Made by a program: the position numbers and the translations under genes. The notes below the pieces were generated by a model. That model was given only the letters and a program-made list of their open reading frames with translations, was not told the origin of the DNA and did not search any database. A stretch of DNA of 16,176 bases from Actinomycetes bacterium (lineage in GTDB: Bacteria; Actinomycetota; CALGFH01): positions 1 through 16,176 of the forward strand of contig JASLIH010000066.1 in NCBI GenBank assembly GCA_030152105.1, given 5' to 3'. This document shows, piece by piece, positions 1-5,723 of the stretch; positions within the stretch are counted from its first letter, which is position 1, and each line of letters begins with the position of its first letter.

Positions 1-2
1 CG

Positions 3-1253
3 GTCAACTCCACCGAGATCGACCTGCTGCGCCGGGTCGAGGACCAGCTGGGGGCGGCCGCGGTCGACGCCAGCCGGGCCGACGAGACGGCCGCCCGAAC
101 CCGGGCCGCCGTCGACGCCGTGGCCGTCCTGCTGGTCCTGGCCCTGGCCATCGGGCTGTCGCTGGTCGTCGTCCGGTCGCTCCTGCGGCCGCTCGGCCTG
201 CTGCGGTCCTCGGCCGAGGAGGTCGCCCACACCCAGCTGCCCGGCGTGGTCGAGCGGCTCCAGCGGGCCGAGCCGGTCGACCTGACGGCCGAGACCCGGC
301 CCATCGGCATCCCCGACCGCGACGAGATCGGCCAGGTGGCCAGGGCGTTCGATGCCGTCCACTCGACCGCGGTGCGGGTCGCGGCCGAGCAGGCGGCCCT
401 GCGCCGCAGCGTTGCCGACATGTTCCTCAGCCTCGGCCGGCGCCTCCAGGCCCTGGTCCACCGGCAGCTGGAGCTGCTGGACGAGCTGGAGCGGACCGAG
501 GCCGACCCCCAGCAGCTGCGCAGCCTGTTCCGCCTCGACCACCTGGCGACCAGGATGCGCCGCAACGCCGAGAACCTGCTGGTGCTGTCGGGCGCCGAGC
601 CGGTGCGGCGCTGGAGCGACCCGGTGCCCCTGCCCCGGGTGATCCGGGCCGCCTCGGCCGAGATCGAGGACTACAACCGGGTCGGGGTCATGCCCATGGC
701 CGACGTGCGGGTCGTCGGCCACGCCGTCTCGGACGTGGTCCACCTGCTGGCCGAGCTGATCGAGAACGCGGCCGCGTTCTCGCCGCCCGGGACCAGGGTG
801 CAGGTGTCGGGCGAGCCGGCCGCCCACGGCTACCTGCTGGAGGTCGAGGACCAGGGCATCGGCATGTCCGACGAGGAGCTGGAGCTGGCCAACGAGCAGC
901 TGGCCAAGCCGACCACCATCGACCTGGCCAGCGCCCAGCGGCTCGGCTTCTACGTGGTCGGCCGCCTGGCCGCCCGCCACGGCGTCAAGGTGCGGCTGCG
1001 CCGCTCCTGGTTCGGCGGGGTGGCGGCGCTGGTGCTGCTCCCCTCGAGCCTGCTCGGGGGGCCGGAGACCGAGATGGAGCCGGCGGGCCCGCCGGGGGCC
1101 GGGCAGCCGCAGGTCGAGCCCTCCCCGGACGGGTCGGGGGAGGCCCAGCGGGTTGCCCCGGCGGACCGGTCCGAGCCGGTGCCGACCCCGGTGCCGCGGG
1201 CGTTCGCCGTGAAATCCCCGGGGGCGGGGCGTGACAATGGCATGGCCGGATAG
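3..1253 (+). CDS. CvnA-like sensor histidine kinase, 5' end outside window
   Basis: This is the C-terminal part of a membrane sensor kinase of the actinobacterial conservon (CvnA) type. The frame is open from base 3, so the GTG at 120 is only an internal codon and the true start lies upstream. In order one sees the end of an extracytoplasmic helical segment, a transmembrane helix (about 120-185), a HAMP-like linker (about 186-390, with DEIGQVARAFDAV), a phosphoacceptor-like helix RLDHLATRMRRNAENLLVL with its His codon at 540-542, and a HATPase domain. The HATPase domain has an N-box ELIENAAAFSPP near 753-788 and a G-box EVEDQGIGMS near 840-869. After about 1060 the C-terminus is a Pro/Gly-rich tail. 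Family knowledge: such kinases work with Roadblock, DUF742 and small-GTPase partners. The DUF742 gene follows after 30 bp, probably co-transcribed. The family call is strong; the ligand is unknown. Confidence 0.88.
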   Translation, partial: VNSTEIDLLRRVEDQLGAAAVDASRADETAARTRAAVDAVAVLLVLALAIGLSLVVVRSLLRPLGLLRSSAEEVAHTQLPGVVERLQRAEPVDLTAETRPIGIPDRDEIGQVARAFDAVHSTAVRVAAEQAALRRSVADMFLSLGRRLQALVHRQLELLDELERTEADPQQLRSLFRLDHLATRMRRNAENLLVLSGAEPVRRWSDPVPLPRVIRAASAEIEDYNRVGVMPMADVRVVGHAVSDVVHLLAELIENAAAFSPPGTRVQVSGEPAAHGYLLEVEDQGIGMSDEELELANEQLAKPTTIDLASAQRLGFYVVGRLAARHGVKVRLRRSWFGGVAALVLLPSSLLGGPETEMEPAGPPGAGQPQVEPSPDGSGEAQRVAPADRSEPVPTPVPRAFAVKSPGAGRDNGMAG

Positions 1254-1283
1254 CGGTCGGGCACGACCAGGGGGGACCGATCG

Positions 1284-1643
1284 ATGACCGGCCGCGACGA
1301 GGCCGACCCGGGCCCGTTCCTGCGGCCGTACGCCATGACCGAGGGCCGGACCGAGCCGTCCGGGCCCGACCTGGCCATCGAGGACCTGATCGGCGCGACC
1401 TCGGCCGCCGACCCGCCCCCCTGGCTCAGCCTTGAGCACCGGACGATCGCCATGGCCTGCCGCGAGACCCTGTCCGTGGCCGAGCTGGCCGCCCGGGTCG
1501 ACCTGCCCCTCGGGGTGACCAGGGTGCTGGTCGGCGACCTGGCCAGCCAGGGCATGGTGACCGTCCACCGGGCCCCGAGCCACGCCGGTCCCCCGAACGT
1601 CGCCCTGCTCGAGCAGGTCCTGAGCGGCCTTCAGCGGCTCTGA
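1284..1643 (+). CDS. DUF742 domain protein (CvnC-like)
   Basis: A small cytoplasmic protein of 119 residues that is essentially one DUF742 domain. The family hallmarks are visible: an N-terminal RPYAMTEGRTEPS block, a central LSLEHRTIAMACRE helix, a winged-helix-like segment SVAELAARVDLPLGVTRVLV, then DLASQGMVTVH, and a closing LLEQVLSGLQRL. The start ATG has a G-rich ribosome-binding site (GGGGGG around 1270-1275). In conservons this protein (CvnC) sits between a Roadblock protein (CvnB) and a Ras-like GTPase (CvnD). Here it directly follows the kinase, and no GTPase follows: the next gene is convergent and unrelated. Its biochemical role is not established; regulation of the GTPase/kinase complex is inferred from family context. 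Confidence 0.9.
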   Translation: MTGRDEADPGPFLRPYAMTEGRTEPSGPDLAIEDLIGATSAADPPPWLSLEHRTIAMACRETLSVAELAARVDLPLGVTRVLVGDLASQGMVTVHRAPSHAGPPNVALLEQVLSGLQRL

Positions 1644-1661
1644 GCCGGGCCGAGGCCGGCG

Positions 1662-2561
1662 TCAGGCCGGGTCGGCCAGGCCGGCCTGCTCCATCGCGGC
1701 CAGCATCCGCTCCACCGGGCTCTCGATGGCGTTGGCCGACGCCAGGGCGGCCAGGCGCTCGCGGTCGGGCGGGTGGGGGTCGCTGATCCGGTAGCCGACG
1801 TCGGTGGCCACCGCGGCCACCTTGCGCATGGCCTGGATGTAGTCGGCGCTGGCCGTGAGGGCGGTGTTCAGCCGGGGCGTGAGGCGGCCCTGGCCGGCCG
1901 CGGCCAGCACGGCGTCCAGGTCGGGGTGGTCGGCGACCAGGGTCGCGGCCGTCTTCTCCCCGATCCCCGGCACCCCGGGCAGGCCGTCGGAGGGGTCGCC
2001 GCGCAGGATGGCCAGGTCGATATAGCGCTCGGGCGGGACCTTGGTCTTGGCGGCCACCCCGGCCGCGTCCATGGTGGCCAGCGACGAGGTGCCCTTGAGC
2101 GGGTACAGCACCCAGACAACCGGATCGCGGACCACCTGGAACAGGTCCCGGTCGCCGGTGAGCACGGCCAGGCGCTCGTCGGGCCCGGCGGCGGCCGCGA
2201 TCGTGCCGATGACGTCGTCGGCCTCGTAGCCGGCGGCCTCGGCCACCGGCAGGCCGGCCGCGTCCAGCACCTCCAGCAGGAGCGGCACCTGGCCGGGCAG
2301 CTCCGGCGGGTCGTCGGCCCGGGTCGACTTGTAGCCGGCGTACAGGTCGACCCGCCACTGGGGCCGCCAGTCGGCGTCGAACACGTTGGCCACGGCCCGG
2401 GGACGCTGGTCGACCAGCACGCGCGACACCATGTCCAGGTAGCCGCGGACGGCGTTCACCGAGTTCCCGTCCGGCCCCTTGATCGACTTGGGCAGGGCGA
2501 AGAACGCCCGGTAGAACAGGCTGGGCGAGTCCACCACGAGGCGGGTCATCTGGTCGGCCAT
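1662..2561 (-). CDS. Stand-alone 5'-3' exonuclease (PolA N-terminal/flap-endonuclease family)
   Basis: A 299-residue homologue of the 5'-3' exonuclease domain of DNA polymerase I, with no polymerase domain. Such proteins cut 5' flaps or RNA primers using two metal ions. Visible acidic-site motifs are LVVDSPSLFYR (Asp11), the YKSTRADDPPEL arch region (77-88), GYEADDVIG (Glu113, Asp115, Asp116), LTGDRDLFQVV (Asp137, Asp139) and LRGDPSDGLPGVPG (Asp189, Asp192). A helix-3-turn-helix DNA clamp GVPGIGEKTAATL follows (196-208). I chose the ATG at 2561 because homology begins at once with MTRLVVDS. The GTG at 2636 would add 25 unconserved residues over the divergent promoter, and an ATG at 2549 is also possible. 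No clear ribosome-binding site precedes either ATG. The gene is tail-to-tail with DUF742 (18-bp gap). It is an auxiliary repair/replication nuclease, common in actinobacteria. Confidence 0.9.
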   Translation of the reverse strand: MADQMTRLVVDSPSLFYRAFFALPKSIKGPDGNSVNAVRGYLDMVSRVLVDQRPRAVANVFDADWRPQWRVDLYAGYKSTRADDPPELPGQVPLLLEVLDAAGLPVAEAAGYEADDVIGTIAAAAGPDERLAVLTGDRDLFQVVRDPVVWVLYPLKGTSSLATMDAAGVAAKTKVPPERYIDLAILRGDPSDGLPGVPGIGEKTAATLVADHPDLDAVLAAAGQGRLTPRLNTALTASADYIQAMRKVAAVATDVGYRISDPHPPDRERLAALASANAIESPVERMLAAMEQAGLADPA

Positions 2562-2593
2562 GGCGGCAGCATGCCACGCCCCGGCCGGGGAGG

Positions 2594-2606
2594 GTGGAAT
2601 TTCCAC
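2594..2606. promoter_or_regulatory. 13-bp perfect palindrome in divergent promoter region
   Basis: GTGGAA-t-TTCCAC is a perfect dyad with 6-bp arms and a 1-bp centre. It lies in the 139-bp region (2562-2700) between the divergent exonuclease and cell-wall-hydrolase genes, in a locally AT-richer patch. Its right arm coincides with a possible -35 element (TTCCAC, 2601-2606) for a rightward promoter with a -10-like TAAGAA at 2625-2630 (18-bp spacing). This geometry fits a repressor operator. I do not recognise the motif as a known regulator's site. Confidence 0.4.
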
Positions 2607-2639
2607 TTCCGCAGCGTGGTGTGGTAAGAACCTCACCGT

Positions 2640-2670
2640 CCGCGGTCCCCCAGCCGCGGCGAACCGGTTC
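2640..2670 (+). promoter_or_regulatory. Structured 5' leader of the cell-wall hydrolase gene
   Basis: CCGCGG (2640-2645) and CCGCGG (2654-2659) are self-complementary and can form a 6-bp stem with an 8-nt loop. It is followed at once by the 10-bp palindrome GAACCGGTTC (2661-2670), and a further GAACC occurs at 2673-2677. If transcription starts near 2637, the leader begins with this hairpin and runs about 64 nt to the ATG. The only Shine-Dalgarno-like run, AGGGAG (2682-2687), is 13 nt from the start, which is long. A leader-level control function is inference; no known riboswitch class was recognised. Confidence 0.3.
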
Positions 2671-2700
2671 CCGAACCCCTCAGGGAGCGGCTCTCAGAAG

Positions 2701-3699
2701 ATGTTGGCGCCCTACCGACACGCGCGGGTGCTGCGGTGGCTGGCCGTGATCGCGGCCATGGCCGCCGTGGCCTCCTTCCTGCTGCCCCAGTTCGCCGGCG
2801 CCCAGGAGGGGACCGACGTCCCCACCGAGCTGAAGAAGGTGCGGGCCACCCTGGCCGACGCCAAGTCCGACGCCAAGAAGCTGGCCGCCGCCCTCGACCG
2901 GGCCAACGGGGCCCTCGACCAGGCCGAGAACGAGCTCGCCCAGGCCGAGCAGTTCCGCCTCGACGCCCACGCCCGCGGCGTCAGAGCCACCGCCGCCCTG
3001 GCCGACGCGACCGAGCGGGTGGAGCGGCTGCGCCGCATCCTCGGCGACCGGGCCCGCGGCATCTACATCGGCGGCGACCCGGCCGGCCTGGCCGCCCTGG
3101 TCCAGAGCGGCAAGGCCGACCAGCTGCTCGGGCAGGTCGCGATCCTCGACCACCTGGCCAGGGAGAGCAACAACTCGCTGGCCGACCTGGTCGTGGCCCA
3201 GCAGGACTACGCCCTGGCCCGCTCGGCCCTGTCCGAGGCCGAGGCCGACGCCCGCAAGGCCGGGGCCCAGATCAGCCGCAAGATCGACCAGGCGCTGGAG
3301 CTGCGCGACCTGCGCGCCCAGGCCAAGGACGCCCTCGACACCAAGATCCGGCGGCTCGAGGGCGAGGCCGGGGTGCTGCGAGTGACCCTCCAGCAGCGCC
3401 AGCAGCGCCAGGCCGGCCAGGTCCGCGGCGGCGGCAAGTGCAACCTGTCGGGCACCTCGAACGCCGAGTACTTCATCATCATGAAGGAGTCGGGCGGCGA
3501 CCCGACGGCCGACAACCCCCGCTCCACCGCCTTCGGGCTGGGCCAGCTCCTGATCGACGGGCGCCGCCACTACCTGGGGGCCAACGCCGACACGACCGAC
3601 TGCGCCCTCCAGCTGCAGGCATTCCGCGGCTATGTCCGCGACCGCTACGGCACGGCCGAGAACGCCAGGGCGTTCTGGGTCTCCCACGGCTGGTACTAG
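2701..3699 (+). CDS. Secreted coiled-coil protein with lysozyme/transglycosylase-like C-terminal domain
   Basis: A 332-residue exported protein, probably a peptidoglycan hydrolase. A basic N-terminus (PYRHARVLR) is followed by a hydrophobic core (13-28) and a likely signal-peptidase site after FAGA (about residue 34). Residues 38-235 are a long Ala/Glu/Lys/Arg-rich coiled coil interrupted by GIYIGGDPAGLAALV (120-134), resembling the N-terminal halves of PcsB/CwlO/RipA-type hydrolases. The C-terminal 85 residues carry FIIMKESGGDPTADNP, then STAFGLGQL, the signature of SLT/lysozyme-like domains; Glu263 is the likely acid catalyst. Cys247 and Cys301 could form a disulfide. The start is the ATG placed directly before the signal peptide; the frame is open further upstream but that part lacks signal-peptide character. 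It stands alone downstream of a regulated-looking intergenic region. Enzymatic activity is inferred from the motif. Confidence 0.82.
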   Translation: MLAPYRHARVLRWLAVIAAMAAVASFLLPQFAGAQEGTDVPTELKKVRATLADAKSDAKKLAAALDRANGALDQAENELAQAEQFRLDAHARGVRATAALADATERVERLRRILGDRARGIYIGGDPAGLAALVQSGKADQLLGQVAILDHLARESNNSLADLVVAQQDYALARSALSEAEADARKAGAQISRKIDQALELRDLRAQAKDALDTKIRRLEGEAGVLRVTLQQRQQRQAGQVRGGGKCNLSGTSNAEYFIIMKESGGDPTADNPRSTAFGLGQLLIDGRRHYLGANADTTDCALQLQAFRGYVRDRYGTAENARAFWVSHGWY

Positions 3700-3712
3700 C
3701 CGCCGCCTGCCC

Positions 3713-3718
3713 TATCCT
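3713..3718 (+). promoter_or_regulatory. -10 element for a leaderless transcript
   Basis: TATCCT fits the actinobacterial TAnnnT -10 pattern and ends 8 nt before the ATG at 3727, the spacing typical of leaderless mRNAs. No good -35 is seen at 17-18 bp. It lies 13 bp after the stop of the hydrolase gene. Confidence 0.45.
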
Positions 3719-3726
3719 GGACGGCG

Positions 3727-3804
3727 ATGCCCAAGCCCAAGCAGGCCCTCCCCGACGGTGGCGTGGTCCGGACCTCCCGGGTCGCCACCGAGGTGCTCGC
3801 CTGA
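3727..3804 (+). CDS. Small ORF (25 codons), leaderless, coupled to the Ddn-like gene
   Basis: A 25-codon ORF beginning MPKPKQALPDGG and ending TEVLA. Its TGA (3802-3804) overlaps the ATG of the next gene by one base (TGATG), a classic translational-coupling junction. A TATCCT -10 element sits 8 nt upstream, suggesting transcription starts at or next to this ATG. The peptide is basic at the N-terminus, has no hydrophobic segment and matches no family I recognise. It has no Cys, Trp or amino-acid run that would suggest attenuation. It may be a leader peptide that delivers ribosomes to the downstream start, or a chance ORF inside a 5' leader. Confidence 0.4.
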   Translation: MPKPKQALPDGGVVRTSRVATEVLA

Positions 3805-4241
3805 TGGGCCCCGGTGAGCCGGTCTCCGACAGCCCGTCCGGCTGGGTGGCCGGGCACATCCGCCGCTATGTGGACAGCGACGGGGCCAAGGGGCACGAGT
3901 GGCGGCCGGGCGTGTACACCCTGCTGCTGACCACCCGCGGCCGCCGTTCCGGCCAGCTGCGGCGGACCGCGCTCATCTACGGCCGCGACGGCGACCGCTA
4001 CCTGGTGGTGGCCTCGGTCGGCGGCTCGGCCAGGCATCCCGCCTGGTACCTCAACCTGACCGAGCACCCCGAGGTCGAGGTCCAGGTCGGCGCCGAGCGG
4101 TTCGCGGCAACGGCCCGGACCGCCAGCCCCGAGGAGAAGCCGCGCCTGTGGTCGCTGATGACCGCGATCTGGCCCGCCTACGAGGGCTACCAGCGCAAGA
4201 CCACCCGCGACATCCCGGTGGTGATCCTGGAACGTTCCTGA
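3804..4241 (+). CDS. Deazaflavin (F420)-dependent nitroreductase family protein (Ddn-like)
   Basis: A 145-residue split beta-barrel protein of the deazaflavin-dependent nitroreductase family, the family of mycobacterial Ddn, which uses F420H2 to reduce quinone-like or nitro compounds. Diagnostic segments are YTLLLTTRGRRSGQLRRTAL (38-57, phosphate/cofactor-binding strand and loop), DGDRYLVVASVGGSARHPAW (62-81) and YLNLTEHPEVEVQVG (82-96). The C-terminus has the expected IPVVILER strand. The length is normal for the family. The N-terminal SGWVAGHIRRYVDSDG aligns with the usual family N-terminus, which supports the ATG at 3804. That start overlaps the stop of a 25-codon ORF, so initiation may depend on coupling. 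F420 use is inferred from family; the physiological substrate is unknown. Confidence 0.87.
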   Translation: MGPGEPVSDSPSGWVAGHIRRYVDSDGAKGHEWRPGVYTLLLTTRGRRSGQLRRTALIYGRDGDRYLVVASVGGSARHPAWYLNLTEHPEVEVQVGAERFAATARTASPEEKPRLWSLMTAIWPAYEGYQRKTTRDIPVVILERS

Positions 4242-4309
4242 CCCCGAACGGGGCCCGGGGGTCGGGGCGGTTGGGGGTGTGGACAACCGGGACCGCCGCT
4301 TCCGCGGTT
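4242..4309. terminator. Two GC-rich hairpins between convergent genes
   Basis: Hairpin 1: CCCCGA (4242-4247) pairs with TCGGGG (4262-4267), directly after the Ddn-like stop. Hairpin 2: ACCGC (4292-4296) pairs with GCGGT (4304-4308) over a 7-nt loop, extendable by a G-T pair at 4291/4309. Neither has a T-run, so they would be hairpin-only terminators of the kind common in GC-rich actinobacteria. They separate the Ddn-like gene from the convergent membrane-protein gene ending at 4313. Confidence 0.4.
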
Positions 4310-4312
4310 GGG

Positions 4313-4765
4313 CTACTCTCCCCCTCCGGGGGGCTCGGTGCCGGGAGCCGGGGTTCCGGTGCGGCCGGGGTCGGAGCTGGCGGTTCCGGGAGCGGGGTCG
4401 CTGTGGCCGGGGTTGCGGCCATGGGCCAGGCGGGGGCGGAGGGTGAGGCCGAGGAGGGCGCCCCCGACGAGGCCGGGGAGGGCGGCGGTCCAGGGGCGGG
4501 CCAGGCGGACCGCGATCAGGGCGACGATGGCGACCACCAACAGGAAGGCGGCGTCGTTCAGGCGCTCCATGGGGGTTCGCAGGCGGCCTGAGGGTGGCCG
4601 GCGTATCGCCACCACCGTGCCGACGGCCAGGCCGACGGCCAGGAGGACCGCCGCGGCCGGGCGCCACGACGCCGGTTCCAGGAGCAGGGTCAGCCCGACC
4701 AGCACCAGGGCGATCCCGGCCGCCCCGGCCAGTCGGCCGGTGCGCCCGTCCGGAGCCTGCGCCAC
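4313..4765 (-). CDS. Small four-helix membrane protein, unknown function
   Basis: A 150-residue protein not assigned to a family. Four hydrophobic stretches look like transmembrane helices: residues 13-30 (AGAAGIALVLVGLTLLLE), 36-54, 71-88 (DAAFLLVVAIVALIAVRL) and 93-109. A basic loop between helices 2 and 3 (IRRPPSGRLR) is likely cytoplasmic. The last 40 residues are a Pro/Gly/Ser/Thr-rich disordered tail. Translation is supported by a strong ribosome-binding site: on the minus strand GAGGAGG lies about 7 nt before the GTG start. A possible -10 TAGGCT (minus strand, 4811-4806) lies upstream within the divergent region shared with the solute-binding protein. No catalytic motif is seen. It is a real gene by coding features, but its role is unknown. 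Confidence 0.65.
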   Translation of the reverse strand: MAQAPDGRTGRLAGAAGIALVLVGLTLLLEPASWRPAAAVLLAVGLAVGTVVAIRRPPSGRLRTPMERLNDAAFLLVVAIVALIAVRLARPWTAALPGLVGGALLGLTLRPRLAHGRNPGHSDPAPGTASSDPGRTGTPAPGTEPPGGGE

Positions 4766-4793
4766 CAGCTCGCCTCCTCAGTTCACCTGACCC

Positions 4794-4858
4794 GGTTGCC
4801 GGCCCAGCCTACCAACGCGCCTGGTATCGTCCCATCCACGTTCGTTGTGCCGGCAACC
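4794..4858. promoter_or_regulatory. Inverted repeat bracketing a divergent promoter region
   Basis: GGTTGCCGGC (4794-4803) and GCCGGCAACC (4849-4858) are perfect 10-bp inverted repeats separated by 45 bp. Between them lies an extended -10 TGGTATCGT (4822-4830) for the rightward solute-binding-protein gene and a TAGGCT -10 candidate on the minus strand (4811-4806) for the membrane-protein gene. The right arm falls in the 5' leader just before the AGGAG ribosome-binding site (4861-4865). Possible roles are paired operators with looping, or a long-range RNA stem. Promoter assignment is moderate; the repeat itself is certain. Confidence 0.5.
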
Positions 4859-4870
4859 AGAGGAGCCGCT

Positions 4871-5692
4871 GTGGGGGGCAAGCTGCTGGCCCTGGCGCTC
4901 GCCCTGGTGCTGGCCCTGGGACTGGCGGCCTGCGGGGGCGGCGGCGGAGATGGCGGCGGGACCGCAGCCGCGGCCGGGCCGTCCGGGTTCCGGACCCGCA
5001 GCCCCGGGGTCCTGACCGTGGCCACCGAGCTACCCAACCCGCCGTTCGTGCTCGGCGACGACCTGGACCACCTCAAGGGCGGGTTCGAGGTCGACATGGT
5101 GGACGAGATCGCCGACCGCCTCGGCGTGGAGCGGGTCGAGTGGGTCGGGTTCCCGTTCACCAAGCTGGTCGCCGGGGCCCGCTGCCCCTGCGACTTCGCC
5201 GTCAACGGCGTCTCGATCCTCCCCGACCGCCGCCAGCGGGTCGACTTCTCCTCCCCCTACTTCACCGCCAACCAGGGGGTCCTGGTCCGCAAGGGCACCG
5301 CCGTCGATGGGGTCGCCGGCGCCCGCCGCCTCCGCTTCGGTGTCCAGGAGGCCACCTCCGGGGCCGCCTACCTTGACCGCATCCTCAAGCCGATGGAGCC
5401 GCCACGGACCTTCGGGTCGACCACGGCCGCGTTCGCGGCCCTGCGGGACGGCCGCGTCGAGGCCGTCATGTCCGACGTCCCGATCGTGGTCGACGCGGCC
5501 GCCAAGTACCCTGGGCTGACCGTCGTCGGCCAGTTCAAGACCGACGAGCAGTACGGGGCCGTCCTGGCCAAGGGGTCGCCCAACACCAGGCCCCTGTCCG
5601 AGGTGATCGACCAGCTGCGCGACGACGGCGTGCTCGACCAGCTGTTCCAGAAGTACTTCCCCGAGCAGGTGGACATCCCGCCGCTCGGCTGA
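4871..5692 (+). CDS. Family 3 extracellular solute-binding lipoprotein (polar amino-acid type)
   Basis: A 273-residue periplasmic-type binding protein anchored as a lipoprotein. The signal peptide has a short N-region (GGK), a Leu/Ala core and lipobox LAAC with Cys21 as the lipidation site, then a Gly-rich linker. The mature domain shows SBP family 3 features: GVLTVATELPNPPFV (46-60), GGFEVDMVDEIADRLGV (70-86), DFAVNGVSILPDRRQRVDFS (108-127), a hinge region near LRFGVQEATSG and the C-terminal DDGVLDQLFQKYFPEQ. The GTG start is fixed by AGGAG 5 nt upstream and by the signal peptide; the open frame to 4796 would put 25 polar residues in front. No permease or ATPase gene is adjacent, so it is an orphan that must borrow a transporter or act as a sensor. 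The pirin gene follows after 31 bp, possibly in one operon. The ligand is unknown; amino acids are likely by family. Confidence 0.9.
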   Translation: MGGKLLALALALVLALGLAACGGGGGDGGGTAAAAGPSGFRTRSPGVLTVATELPNPPFVLGDDLDHLKGGFEVDMVDEIADRLGVERVEWVGFPFTKLVAGARCPCDFAVNGVSILPDRRQRVDFSSPYFTANQGVLVRKGTAVDGVAGARRLRFGVQEATSGAAYLDRILKPMEPPRTFGSTTAAFAALRDGRVEAVMSDVPIVVDAAAKYPGLTVVGQFKTDEQYGAVLAKGSPNTRPLSEVIDQLRDDGVLDQLFQKYFPEQVDIPPLG

Positions 5693-5723
5693 CCGCCGGG
5701 CGGCCCGTCCCTCAGGAGCGGCC

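Noticed and set aside
120..122. GTG at 120 as the sensor kinase start
   Set aside because: The frame is open and protein-like from base 3, and this codon falls at the edge of a transmembrane helix preceded by a helical sensor region.
1644..1661. Terminator hairpin between DUF742 and the exonuclease
   Set aside because: Only a 5-bp GCCGG/CCGGC stem is available in a repetitive GC-rich stretch; not distinguishable from background.
2562..2636. GTG at 2636 as the exonuclease start
   Set aside because: The extra 25 residues are not family-like and would cover the divergent promoter and palindrome.
2600..2700. c-di-AMP (ydaO/yuaA) riboswitch ahead of the cell-wall hydrolase
   Set aside because: A stretch CCGAACCCCTCAG resembles part of the 3' region of that class, but the conserved GGGGAACC/GGGGUGAA 5' elements and the needed length are missing. 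A covariance-model search would decide.
2680..3687. A 335-codon minus-strand open frame opposite the cell-wall hydrolase
   Set aside because: Gly/Leu/Val/Gln-rich mirror of the coiled-coil coding sequence, with no recognisable domain or ribosome-binding site.
4306..4319. TTGGGC/TACTCT as a plus-strand promoter
   Set aside because: The two elements are nearly adjacent with no proper spacing, and no plus-strand gene follows; the region is the 3' end of the minus-strand membrane-protein gene.
4796..4870. Upstream start (4796) for the solute-binding protein
   Set aside because: It would put 25 polar residues before a perfect lipoprotein signal peptide, while GTG at 4871 has AGGAG at ideal spacing.
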